Positions 20,243 through 29,172 of a DNA stretch of 36,685 bases are shown piece by piece. The notes beneath the pieces were generated by a model. That model searched no databases, had not been told where the DNA came from, and saw only the letters and a program-made list of their open reading frames with translations. The translations under genes and the position numbers were made by a program. The stretch's first letter is position 1. Each line of letters begins with the position of its first letter. The stretch lies in NCBI GenBank assembly GCA_002737625.1, contig NSIB01000012.1:1-36685 (forward strand). The letters run 5' to 3'. The stretch comes from Flavobacteriales bacterium. Lineage in GTDB: Bacteria > Bacteroidota > Bacteroidia > NS11-12g > UBA955.

Positions 20243-22387
20243 ATGAAAAGAATTGTTGGATTGTTTGTTGGGGGTTGTTTGATTTTGTGTTCAGTATCGG
20301 CCCAAAACGAAAAACGAAATTCAGAAGGTGATGTAAACTTATCCGTTCAAGTCCCAAAACCTTTTGTATTTAGTATCAACCAAGACAAGGTATATGCTGA
20401 TGAATTTGAACGGCAGTTCCTAAAGAATATCAATTTAAAAGAGGATCCAATTTCGGCAAAGGACATTCGCAGTTATTTGGATTTATATATCAAATTTAAA
20501 TTGAAGGTTCAGGATGCCAAAGATGCTGGGTTGGATACAGCTATGGCTTATGTTCAGGAGTTGCAGATGTATAGGGATCAGTTGGCGAGAAATTATTTGT
20601 ACGACCGCGCTGTAACTGAATCGTTGATTAAAGAGGCTTATGACCGTTTGAAATACGAGGTTAGGGTGTCACACATTTTGGTTTTGGTATCACCAGATGC
20701 GTCAGAGGCTGATAAGAAGAAGGCATTGGATAAAATCGAGGAAATGCATGGCAAATTAATGCGCAATCCTACGGCGGAAAATTTTGGAGACATGGCGCGT
20801 AACGAATCAGAAGACGCTGGGACCAAAAGCAGTGGAGGGGATTTGGGTTACATGACGGCCTTGCAGGTGGTGTATGAATTTGAGAATCAAGCGTACAATA
20901 CTGCGGTGGGTGGAATTTCGTCGGTGTTCAAAACAGAATTCGGTTATCATATTTTGTTGGTTACAGATAAGCGTGCAAATCGTGGAGATATCAAAGTGAA
21001 TCATATTTTGGTAAGGGTGATGAACAAAGATGAAAACAGCGACACTGAAGCCCGAAAGAAGATTGATGAGATAGCGGCGAATATGGTGGGGGGTAAGGAA
21101 ACCTTCGAGAACATGGCAAAGACATATAGCGAGGATTACAACAGTCGTTATAACGGTGGGGCTATGGACTATATCAACACAGCACAATTTGTTGGTGATA
21201 TTGATAGACAATATTGGGCAGATCAGGCTTTTACATTGAAAAAGGATGGGGATATTACTGCACCATTCAGAACCAATTATGGCTGGCATTTGCTTCAACG
21301 TGTGAATGTTCGTCCTTTGAAATCATTTGATGACAAGGAGATGCATTCAATATTGAAGATGGAGGTGCAGAAAAATCAGCGCTCTCAAACATCGGTGGAT
21401 TCTTTGGTTGTTAAGATCAAAAATGAAAATGGATTTACATTGAATGAGAAGGCAGTCAATGCGTTGATGGGTTATTTGGATAGCAATTTTATGAAGGGCA
21501 AGTTTGATGAGTTGTCTATTCCTGAAATGCACGTTGTAGCCTCTGGGCCGGCAAAAAAGCCGGTGAAGACAGAATACAATTTGCGTAAAATGGAAGTATT
21601 TCATTTGGCTGACCAGTCATACTCAGTGGGTGATTTGTGCACTCAGCTAACCTACAACAGCAAGGCTATTCAAGGAAGCAAAAAAGAAGGATTAGACCGT
21701 TTGATAAATGCTTGGGTCGATAAAACTTGTGTTGAATATCAAGATGAGCATTTGGAAGAGAAGTCGGTTGAATTCCGCGATATTTATCAGGAATACAAAG
21801 AAGGTATTTTGATGTTTAATCGAATGCAACAATTGGTTTGGGATAGAGCCAACAATGATTCAGCGGGTTTGGCAAAGTATTTCGAAGCGCATCAAGGTGA
21901 ATACAATTGGGGTGACCGTTTTGATGTAGAAGTATTCTTTTGCAGTGATGCCAAAATGATGAAAACTGTGGTTAAAGAGGTGAAGAAAGGCATTTCAACG
22001 GATAGTATTCGTCGTGAACACACCAAGAGAAACGTGTTGGATTATGCTTACAAAACAGGCAAGTACGAAATGGGAGATACTTTTTTGTTCTCTCCATCTC
22101 GTGTGTTGAACATGTTGTTCGACGATGCAAAATCTGCAAAACCCAAATATCGTAAGCCTGGAATTTACAGCATTGGCTCTGTGGGTGATGACTTTGTTGT
22201 TGTCAAGGTCAAGTCCTTTTTGCCTGCTGGACCCAAAACATTGGATGAAACACGCGGACCGGTGGCTTCTAAATACCAGGAGCAGTTGGAGCGCGAATGG
22301 ATTGAGACCCTAAAAATGAAATATCCAGTTACCGTGAATGAATCTGTGATTCAGACGATGGAGGCCAAACTCGTGAATCAGAAATAA
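20243..22387 (+). CDS. Periplasmic peptidyl-prolyl isomerase with two PpiC/parvulin repeats
   Basis: Signal peptide. VRVSHILVLVSPDASEADKKKALDKI...FGYHILLVTDKR and IKVNHILVRVMNKDENSDTEARKKIDEI...YGWHLLQRVNVRP. Confidence 0.92.
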   Translation: MKRIVGLFVGGCLILCSVSAQNEKRNSEGDVNLSVQVPKPFVFSINQDKVYADEFERQFLKNINLKEDPISAKDIRSYLDLYIKFKLKVQDAKDAGLDTAMAYVQELQMYRDQLARNYLYDRAVTESLIKEAYDRLKYEVRVSHILVLVSPDASEADKKKALDKIEEMHGKLMRNPTAENFGDMARNESEDAGTKSSGGDLGYMTALQVVYEFENQAYNTAVGGISSVFKTEFGYHILLVTDKRANRGDIKVNHILVRVMNKDENSDTEARKKIDEIAANMVGGKETFENMAKTYSEDYNSRYNGGAMDYINTAQFVGDIDRQYWADQAFTLKKDGDITAPFRTNYGWHLLQRVNVRPLKSFDDKEMHSILKMEVQKNQRSQTSVDSLVVKIKNENGFTLNEKAVNALMGYLDSNFMKGKFDELSIPEMHVVASGPAKKPVKTEYNLRKMEVFHLADQSYSVGDLCTQLTYNSKAIQGSKKEGLDRLINAWVDKTCVEYQDEHLEEKSVEFRDIYQEYKEGILMFNRMQQLVWDRANNDSAGLAKYFEAHQGEYNWGDRFDVEVFFCSDAKMMKTVVKEVKKGISTDSIRREHTKRNVLDYAYKTGKYEMGDTFLFSPSRVLNMLFDDAKSAKPKYRKPGIYSIGSVGDDFVVVKVKSFLPAGPKTLDETRGPVASKYQEQLEREWIETLKMKYPVTVNESVIQTMEAKLVNQK

Positions 22388-22400
22388 TAATCGATTTGCT

Positions 22401-23789
22401 GTGCAACACTTGAAAGGTATATTAATTGGTCTTTGCATTTTTATTGCATCGACTTCGCATGCACAATTAACAACATCTGGCCCATTACTGCCGCCAAAAT
22501 ATGTGGATGGTGTTTTGGTTGTGGTGGGTAATAAAGTGATTTTGCGGAGTGAATTGGAAGAGAATAAAAAGCGAAGAGAGATGGACATGCTTGGCAAGGA
22601 TCCGCATGCCATTGAATGTATGGTACTGGAAGAATTGATTATTGGCAAGTTATTGTTGCATCAGGCAGAGATTGATAGTTTACCGGTTACCAGTGAAGAG
22701 ATAGAATATAGAATTGATAACAATTTGCGCTACTACAGGAGTAAAACGGGAAGTACTGAGCAATTGGAAAAGTATTTGGGCAAATCAATTGCGGTTTGGA
22801 AAGAGGAGATTCGTCCACTCATGAGGGAAGAATTGATGATTCAGGCGATGAGAAATAGCATTTTGCGTGATGTAAAAATTTCCCCTCAGGAGGTAAAGGC
22901 ATTTTATGATTCAATCCCGATGGATAGCTTACCTGTTATTCCAACGGAGGTTGCAGTTGCGCAATTGCTAGTCATTCCCCCAGTGAGTTTAGAATCCAAA
23001 GAATTTGCTAGGGAACAATTGGAATCTGTTCGTAAGCGTATTTTGCGTGGTGAGAGTTTCGAGAAGTTGGCACGTGCATATAGCATGGACCCAGGTTCAA
23101 AAGCCCAAGGCGGACTGTTGCCAGAATTTGGTAGAGGGGAAATGAGACCTGAATTTGAACGAATGGCGTTCAAGTTGAAACCAGATAGCTTGAGTCAAAT
23201 TTTTGAAACGGAATTTGGTTACCACATTTTGAGAGTCTCTAAACGAAGGGGTGAAAAGGTGGTTGCCTCGCATATTCTAATCCGTGCGGAGAACACAAAC
23301 GACGATATTACGAGGGCATTGTATAAGATAGATTCAGCATATAATTTATTGGTTGACAATAAAATACAGTGGTGTGATGCGGTAAAAAAATATGCTACTG
23401 CTGGTGATGAAAATTTGGCTTACGACAAGGGGTCGTGTGGCTATTTCACAGATATGCGCAGTGGAATGCAAACGTTGCAATTTGAGAGTTTGCCGCCTGA
23501 TGTAAGAAAGATTGCGGAAAAAATGAAGCCTGGGGAGGTTTCGGAGCCCGTACTAACAAGTACGGAAGATGGAAGACCCGTTTATAGACTTATTTATGTA
23601 AATTCTATTGTGCCTCCACATACTGCCAATTTGATTCAGGATTACAGTAAAATTCAAATGCAGGCGGACTATAAGAAAAAAGATGAGACACTTCAAAAAT
23701 GGATTAAAGTTCATCGGAACGTCAACTACATCCGCTTCAAGGGAAGAACATATGATTGTGAAAATTTGAAATCTTGGGAACATGAGTGA
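22401..23789 (+). CDS. SurA-like peptidyl-prolyl isomerase
   Basis: Signal peptide, VDGVLVVVGNKVILRSELEE, parvulin domain AVAQLLVIPPVS...FGYHILRVSKRRGEKVVASHILIR. Confidence 0.9.
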   Translation: MQHLKGILIGLCIFIASTSHAQLTTSGPLLPPKYVDGVLVVVGNKVILRSELEENKKRREMDMLGKDPHAIECMVLEELIIGKLLLHQAEIDSLPVTSEEIEYRIDNNLRYYRSKTGSTEQLEKYLGKSIAVWKEEIRPLMREELMIQAMRNSILRDVKISPQEVKAFYDSIPMDSLPVIPTEVAVAQLLVIPPVSLESKEFAREQLESVRKRILRGESFEKLARAYSMDPGSKAQGGLLPEFGRGEMRPEFERMAFKLKPDSLSQIFETEFGYHILRVSKRRGEKVVASHILIRAENTNDDITRALYKIDSAYNLLVDNKIQWCDAVKKYATAGDENLAYDKGSCGYFTDMRSGMQTLQFESLPPDVRKIAEKMKPGEVSEPVLTSTEDGRPVYRLIYVNSIVPPHTANLIQDYSKIQMQADYKKKDETLQKWIKVHRNVNYIRFKGRTYDCENLKSWEHE

Positions 23790-24741
23790 TATTGTTTCAA
23801 CTGCGAATGAGTTTTATGCCAAAGTGTTGGCTTTGCGTGCTGAAATCGGCAAGGTGGTTGTAGGGCAACATGAGGTAATTGATGCATTAATTAATGCTGT
23901 GTTTTGTCATGGGCATGTTTTGATGGTGGGCGTACCTGGTTTGGCAAAAACGTTACTTGTAAAAACATTATCTGAAACGATGGATCTCTCGTTCAACCGG
24001 ATTCAGTTTACACCAGATTTAATGCCATCTGATATTGTGGGCAGTGAGATTTTGGATGATGCGAGACAGTTTCATTTTGTGAAGGGACCCATTTTTTCCA
24101 ATATCATTTTAGCCGATGAAATCAATCGTACACCCCCTAAAACACAGGCTGCTTTGTTAGAGTCCATGCAGGAGCGGCAGGTAACAGTAGGGGGCCATAG
24201 ATATCAATTGGACGAGCCATTCTTTGTATTGGCAACGCAGAATCCCATTGAGCAAGAGGGCACCTACCCTCTGCCAGAAGCGCAGTTAGACCGCTTTATG
24301 TTTCAAGTGATTTTGGATTATCCAGGATTTGAAGAAGAGGTGAAAATTTTAAAACAAACCACTGGAAGTGTACAGGGAATAGCAAAGTCTGTGATTTCTG
24401 CTCAAGAGATTAAGGAATTTCAGGGTTTGGTTAGGCAAGTACCAGTTACGGATCATGTTTTTGAACAGGTGGTTACGATGGTTCAACAAACACGACCTGG
24501 ACAACCGGGATCACATGCAATGGCAAATCAATATTTATCTTATGGCGCTGGTCCAAGGGCAGGGCAGAATTTGATATTGGCAGGCAAATGTCACGCCTTG
24601 ATGAATGGCAAATTTAGTGTGGATCGCGAGGATATCATGGCCGTTTCTAAGTGGGTGCTCAGGCATCGTATCGTAAGGAACTTCAAGGCAGAAGCCGAAG
24701 GCATTTCTGCGGATCAGATTGTCTCTGTAATTTGTAATTAA
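23782..24741 (+). CDS. MoxR-family AAA ATPase
   Basis: VGQHEVIDALINAVFCHGHVLMVGVPGLAKT, QFTPDLMPSDIVGSE, ADEINRTPPKTQAALLESMQERQVT, ATQNPIEQEGTYPLPEAQLDRF. 8-nt overlap with surA-like gene. Confidence 0.96.
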   Translation: MSDIVSTANEFYAKVLALRAEIGKVVVGQHEVIDALINAVFCHGHVLMVGVPGLAKTLLVKTLSETMDLSFNRIQFTPDLMPSDIVGSEILDDARQFHFVKGPIFSNIILADEINRTPPKTQAALLESMQERQVTVGGHRYQLDEPFFVLATQNPIEQEGTYPLPEAQLDRFMFQVILDYPGFEEEVKILKQTTGSVQGIAKSVISAQEIKEFQGLVRQVPVTDHVFEQVVTMVQQTRPGQPGSHAMANQYLSYGAGPRAGQNLILAGKCHALMNGKFSVDREDIMAVSKWVLRHRIVRNFKAEAEGISADQIVSVICN

Positions 24742-24818
24742 TAGCAGAGTAGTAAGGGCGATGAAAGTGGCCGTCCATGTATGCGCTTCCCCAATCCTCA
24801 ATTATGGTTTTCCCTCAA

Positions 24819-25454
24819 TTATTTAGATTTTTCTCGGCAGCCGATGACGGAGCAAATGGGGCATTTTTGAATGATATGACCCCTTGCCGGACAGTATTCT
24901 CGGCCCATGAAAATGATTTGTAGGTGGGCTTTGTTCCAAAGGTTTTCTGATATTTGCCTTTTTAGATCCTTTTCGGTTTGCTCTACGTTTTTGGCTGAGC
25001 TCAATCGCCAGCGGTAGGCCAATCGATGGATGTGGGTATCGACGGGAAAAGCGGGGATACCAAATGCTTGCGACATCACTACAGAGGCTGTTTTATGTCC
25101 AACCGAAGGCATAGCCTCCAACGCTTCAAAGGATTGCGGCACTTGTCCTCCGTGCTGCTCCATGATCATTTTAGATAGACCGTAGATGCCTTTGCTTTTC
25201 ATTGGCGATAAACCACAAGGCCGAATAATGTTTTGTATTTCTTCCACCGATAATTTCAGCATATCGGTTGGATTGTTCGCTTTGGCAAACAGCAGTGGTG
25301 TGATTTGGTTTACGCGTTCATCGGTGCATTGGGCGCTGAGTAGAACGGCGATAAGAAGCGTATAGGGGTCGCTGTGGTTAAGCGGAATGGGTGTTTCCGG
25401 ATATAATTCTTCCAACGTTGAAAGGACAAATTGAACGCGTTCCGATTTATTCAT
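24819..25454 (-). CDS. nth: Endonuclease III
   Basis: HhH motif EALEAMPSVGHKTASVVMSQAFGIPAFPVDTHIHRLAYRW and C-terminal 4Fe-4S Cys ligands (CPARGHIIQKCPICSVIGC). Confidence 0.96.
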   Translation of the reverse strand: MNKSERVQFVLSTLEELYPETPIPLNHSDPYTLLIAVLLSAQCTDERVNQITPLLFAKANNPTDMLKLSVEEIQNIIRPCGLSPMKSKGIYGLSKMIMEQHGGQVPQSFEALEAMPSVGHKTASVVMSQAFGIPAFPVDTHIHRLAYRWRLSSAKNVEQTEKDLKRQISENLWNKAHLQIIFMGREYCPARGHIIQKCPICSVIGCREKSK

Positions 25455-25473
25455 TTTGATTGCGGGGGCTTAT

Positions 25474-26436
25474 TTAAAAGAATTGGTTGTATTCGATCTC
25501 TTGCTGAAAGGGCGTATTTGCGAATGCTGTTGCGAAAGTTTGCGGTGCAATGGGTTGATTTATGGTAGCATGGCATGATGCTTGGAATGTGTGGTTTTCT
25601 TGATGATCGGCAAGGGTAAATTCCGTGATAATGCCTTTGGTGACTGCCATGTTGAGATGGTAAGTTGTCTGATTGAAGGTGATGATTCTATTGTGATTAT
25701 AAGATGGCGAATAACCGAAAATCCATTCGGGACGGGTAAATTTTTCCGATTTTAACTGGTTGATTTGATGGTCTTCGTTGGGTTGGATTGAAGAAAGCGT
25801 TGAATGGGTAATGGTTGCGATTTTTTGGGCCAAAGTGGCTATGGTTTGATCGATTTCTTGGAGATGCGGGAAATGATCGGCTAGGTTGGTAACGGATGAT
25901 TTGTTACTTTTTACGGCTTTGTCTTGGTATTGGCCTTCGGAGTGCAGTGCTTTTCCGAGGTTATGGATATTGGCATTGATGAGGAGGGTTCCGTGGTGCA
26001 AAACGCGTTTTTTTTGTTGGAAAATGTGTTGTGCATTGCCGGAAAATTTAACTCCATTATAGAGCAGATCGTCGCGCTCTGAGTAGGTCGTTTCGATGCC
26101 CATCTCCAGGAGTGCTTGGCGGATGGGTTCCAAGAACCGTTTATAGTTGACAGCTTTATCCAGTGTAGTTCCGAGGTCCTGAATGAACGAAAAATTCAGA
26201 TTGCCAAGGTCGTGGTAGACTGTACCCCCGCCGCTCACGCGGCGGGCAGGTGCAATATTTAGCTGCCGGCAGGCAGCATAATTGATTTCCGCACAAATGT
26301 TTTGGTGCTTGCCACAGACAACAGCACTTTCGCTGCGCCACAGCATAATAAGATTCTCCTCTGTGTGGTGCAAAAAATGGGCTTCTGCGGCCAAGTTGTA
26401 GTACACATCGGTAGAGTCTGAAACAATGAGGCGCAT
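25474..26436 (-). CDS. lplA: Lipoate-protein ligase A family protein
   Basis: CGKHQNICAEINYAACRQLNIAPARRVSGGGTVYHDLGNLNFSFI, GVKFSGNAQHIFQQKKRVLHHGTLLINANI. Start taken at MRLIVSDS (26436). Confidence 0.9.
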   Translation of the reverse strand: MRLIVSDSTDVYYNLAAEAHFLHHTEENLIMLWRSESAVVCGKHQNICAEINYAACRQLNIAPARRVSGGGTVYHDLGNLNFSFIQDLGTTLDKAVNYKRFLEPIRQALLEMGIETTYSERDDLLYNGVKFSGNAQHIFQQKKRVLHHGTLLINANIHNLGKALHSEGQYQDKAVKSNKSSVTNLADHFPHLQEIDQTIATLAQKIATITHSTLSSIQPNEDHQINQLKSEKFTRPEWIFGYSPSYNHNRIITFNQTTYHLNMAVTKGIITEFTLADHQENHTFQASCHATINQPIAPQTFATAFANTPFQQEIEYNQFF

Positions 26437-26466
26437 AGAAGTTGCTAAAGTCAATTTTTGCTGCCC

Positions 26467-27219
26467 TTAACCCAAAGGTTCCGTGGCAGATTTTGATCTG
26501 CGTAGTTCAAAGTTCTGTCCTAAATAAACCTTCCTTACCATCTCGTCATTGGCCAATTCCTCGGCAGTCCCGTGTTTTAGCAACTTGCCTTCAAACAACA
26601 AATACGCCCGATCGGTAATGCTTAAAGTTTCTTGTACGTTGTGGTCGGTAATTAATATGCCTATGTTCTTTTGCTTTAGTTTGGCCACAATTTGTTGGAT
26701 ATCTTCAACGGCAATGGGATCAACACCGGCGAAGGGTTCATCGAGAAGGATAAATTTGGGGTCTGTGGCTAGGGATCGGGCGATTTCTGTACGACGTCTT
26801 TCGCCGCCGGAAAGCACTTTTCCTAAATTTTTTCTCACTTTTCCCAGGCCAAATTCGCTGATAAGTGATTCCAATTTTTCCGCTTGTTCTTTTTTGGAGA
26901 GTTTGGTCATTTCCAAGATGGCTTGAATATTTTCCTCTACGCTCAATTCTCTAAAGACTGAGGCTTCTTGGGGCAAATAGCCAATGCCATGTTGGGCGCG
27001 TTTGAACATGGGCCAGCTACTAATTTCGGTATCTTCGAGGAAGACCTGACCTTCGTCGGGGCGAACGAGGCCTACGAACATATAGAACGACGTGGTTTTT
27101 CCAGCGCCATTGGGTCCCAGTAATCCTACGATTTCTCCTTGGTTTACTTCAACGCTTACATCGTTCACTACGCGTTTTGCGCCGTATTGTTTTACCAAAT
27201 GCTGTGAACGGAGTTTCAT
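26467..27219 (-). CDS. lptB: LPS export ABC transporter ATP-binding protein LptB
   Basis: [78 protein letters not shown]. Confidence 0.96.
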   Translation of the reverse strand: MKLRSQHLVKQYGAKRVVNDVSVEVNQGEIVGLLGPNGAGKTTSFYMFVGLVRPDEGQVFLEDTEISSWPMFKRAQHGIGYLPQEASVFRELSVEENIQAILEMTKLSKKEQAEKLESLISEFGLGKVRKNLGKVLSGGERRRTEIARSLATDPKFILLDEPFAGVDPIAVEDIQQIVAKLKQKNIGILITDHNVQETLSITDRAYLLFEGKLLKHGTAEELANDEMVRKVYLGQNFELRRSKSATEPLG

Positions 27220-27224
27220 TGCAG

Positions 27225-27232
27225 CAAATATA
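27225..27232 (-). promoter_or_regulatory. Candidate -7 element TATATTTG for lptB
   Basis: Exact TAnnTTTG on the minus strand, 5 nt before ATG 27219. Confidence 0.55.
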
Positions 27233-27234
27233 GG

Positions 27235-27275
27235 GCAAAAAATAAAGGGCTTCCGCGCAGCGGAAGCCCTTTATT
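27235..27275 (-). terminator. Perfect 16-bp hairpin with T-tract; rho-independent-like terminator for minus-strand transcription
   Basis: AATAAAGGGCTTCCGC (27241-27256), GCA loop, GCGGAAGCCCTTTATT (27260-27275). Followed on the minus strand by ATTTTTTGCCC. Confidence 0.8.
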
Positions 27276-27292
27276 ATCGCTAAAATTATCGC

Positions 27293-27300
27293 TACATTTG
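27293..27300 (+). promoter_or_regulatory. Candidate -7 element TACATTTG for SRP RNA
   Basis: Exact TAnnTTTG, 5 nt upstream of the RNA's first paired base. Confidence 0.6.
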
Positions 27301-27304
27301 TAGC

Positions 27305-27391
27305 GGCGGTACGGCCAGCTCCCCATTCACTTCCCCAGGGCCGGAAGGCAGCAAGGATAATGGGTTGTAGCGGCGCGATACCGCCTTTTTT
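27305..27391 (+). ncRNA. ffs: Small bacterial signal recognition particle RNA (4.5S-like)
   Basis: Apical motif CCCCAGGGCCGGAAGGCAGCAAGG (GGAA tetraloop, CAGG/AGCA symmetric loop), CCCATT/AATGGG stem, closing stem GGCGGTA (27305-27311)/TACCGCC (27379-27385), then T6 (27386-27391). Confidence 0.93.
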
Positions 27392-27451
27392 ATTGTATGG
27401 GATTGATGACCAACCCCACCCCAACAAATTTTATTTTTTATTATCGCCGAA

Positions 27452-29026
27452 TTAATAGTTTGGCTTTTTGTCGCCACGGCCTGTTCCACCCCAACGTGTG
27501 TTGTTGCGATTGCCGTTGCCACCTGATCCACCTTCGTTTGCACCGCGGTATCCGCCGCCTGAAGGACGTTCAGTTGTAGAAGCGCTTCTTTCACGAGGAG
27601 CACCACCGCCAAAACTTGGACGATCGCCACCTGCAGTTGCACCTACGCGAGGGGTTCTATCGCCACCACCGTAACTGCTTCCACCGCTGCGAGATCCGCC
27701 ACTGCTTCCGCTAGACGATCCACCACGATATCCACCGCCAGAACCACCGTAACTGCTTCCGCCAGATCCGCCGCGATATCCACCGCCACCAGATCCACCA
27801 GACCCACCACGATATCCACCGCCGCCACCGCGATTGCTATAGCCTTTGTGGTAACTTCCGCCACCACCGCCACCACCGCCACTGCGACGTTGTGGTAATT
27901 CGATACGGTAATCGTGTTCCATTTCGGTCATGCACTCTTTTCCATGAATCCTGAAAATTTGCTCTAACAAATTGGCTTCAGAGCGCTCACAGAAAGAAAT
28001 GGCAATACCTTCGGCACCGGCGCGACCTGTGCGGCCAATACGGTGAGTGTGGGTATCGGCATCCATAGCGATATCATAATTCAATACATAATTCAATTCC
28101 TTAACGTCCACACCACGGGCGGCAACGTCGGTTGCAATCAATAATTTGGCACGTCCGCGTTTGAACATATCCAAATTGTTTGAACGCTCACGCTGAGATT
28201 TATCGCCGTGAATCGCAACAGCTGAATAGCCATCGTCTTTCAAAGTCATTACCAATTTATCGGCGCCATGTTTGGTTTTTGTAAATACCAACATAGAATC
28301 AATGGCAGGATCCTCTAACATGTCACGCAACAAAGCGTATTTGTTATTGCGGTCCACACAAAATAACCACTGTGTGATTTTGGGCTTGTCTTCGGTCGTA
28401 GGAAGAATGTCGATGTGCTCTGGATCTACCAACATTTCCGAAGCCAATTGCTTGATTTCGCGTGGGGCAGTAGCAGAGAACAATAACGTTTGTTTGCGTT
28501 CGGCAAGCATCAATTTTCCGATTTCGCGGATATCGGCCACAAAGCCCATGTCTAGCATACGGTCACACTCATCCAATACAAAAGTTTGAATACCAGACAA
28601 ATCGATAAAACCTTGTTCGATCAAATCGAGCAAACGACCTGGTGTTGCGATGATAACCTGGCAGCCGCGACGGATCTCTTGAACTTGACGCATTTGCGAT
28701 ACACCACCATACACTAGGGCGATGCGAAGGTTGGTTCCGCTGGCGTATTTGCGGAAGTTATCAGAAATCTGATGAGCCAATTCACGGGTTGGGGCTAACA
28801 CCAATGCATGTGTTTTGCGTTGGGGTGTTGTAATGATTTGTTGAATGATAGGAATGGCGAACGCTGCGGTTTTTCCAGTACCCGTGGGGGCTGTGGCAAA
28901 TAAATCGCTTCCTTTTAAAATGGTTGGGATGGCCAATGCTTGGATTGGCGTGGGTGTGGTGTAGCCCTGTTCTGAGACAGACTTCACCAGTGGAGCAATT
29001 AGCCCCAGGTTGTCAAATGATTGCAT
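27452..29026 (-). CDS. DEAD-box RNA helicase with Gly/RGG-rich C-terminal tail
   Basis: ATAPTGTGKTAAFAIP, VLAPTRELAHQ, VLDECDRMLDMGF (DECD box), FSATAPREI, DVAARGVDVKELNYVLNYD, HRIGRTGRAG. About 145-aa Gly/Ser/Arg tail. Confidence 0.96.
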   Translation of the reverse strand: MQSFDNLGLIAPLVKSVSEQGYTTPTPIQALAIPTILKGSDLFATAPTGTGKTAAFAIPIIQQIITTPQRKTHALVLAPTRELAHQISDNFRKYASGTNLRIALVYGGVSQMRQVQEIRRGCQVIIATPGRLLDLIEQGFIDLSGIQTFVLDECDRMLDMGFVADIREIGKLMLAERKQTLLFSATAPREIKQLASEMLVDPEHIDILPTTEDKPKITQWLFCVDRNNKYALLRDMLEDPAIDSMLVFTKTKHGADKLVMTLKDDGYSAVAIHGDKSQRERSNNLDMFKRGRAKLLIATDVAARGVDVKELNYVLNYDIAMDADTHTHRIGRTGRAGAEGIAISFCERSEANLLEQIFRIHGKECMTEMEHDYRIELPQRRSGGGGGGGGSYHKGYSNRGGGGGYRGGSGGSGGGGYRGGSGGSSYGGSGGGYRGGSSSGSSGGSRSGGSSYGGGDRTPRVGATAGGDRPSFGGGAPRERSASTTERPSGGGYRGANEGGSGGNGNRNNTRWGGTGRGDKKPNY

Positions 29027-29055
29027 GTATGTTTTTAGATTACTATCCTTACGCG

Positions 29056-29107
29056 AAACACTTCTGAGTTAGTGTTTTTATCGCAAACGCACTATGAAAG
29101 TGCGATA
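29056..29107 (-). promoter_or_regulatory. Structured 5' UTR of the DEAD-box helicase (hairpins)
   Basis: AAACACT/AGTGTTT (29056-29062/29071-29077). CGCACT/AGTGCG (29088-29093/29099-29104) overlaps alternative TATCGCA/TGCGATA (29079-29085/29101-29107). Confidence 0.5.
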
Positions 29108-29139
29108 GTAAAGACTGACTCTAGATGAATTAAGCGCGG

Positions 29140-29147
29140 CAAATATA
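29140..29147 (-). promoter_or_regulatory. Candidate -7 element TATATTTG for the DEAD-box helicase
   Basis: Exact TAnnTTTG on the minus strand. Implies a 5' UTR of about 105 nt. Confidence 0.5.
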
Positions 29148-29172
29148 CAAAGAATAAATGGCAATTCTTATA

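Noticed and set aside
20807-21298. 163-aa minus-strand ORF inside the PpiC gene
   Set aside because: Antisense to well-supported PpiC repeats, no recognisable domain.
24796-24822. Direct repeat CCTCAATTAT (two copies, period 17) near the nth stop codon
   Set aside because: Only 10 nt, AT-rich, no supporting context.
27149-27642. ORFs 27149-27427 and 27292-27642 on the minus strand
   Set aside because: They run across the terminator hairpin and the SRP RNA and into the helicase tail; composition is not protein-like.
27643-27882. Ala/Val-rich 79-aa ORF antiphase to the helicase RGG tail
   Set aside because: Frame-shifted reading of repetitive Gly/Arg codons on the same strand as the helicase.
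27720-27890. Short repeated units that could look like a CRISPR-like array
   Set aside because: Repeats are in-frame Gly/Arg codons of the helicase tail, irregular in spacing, without unique spacers.
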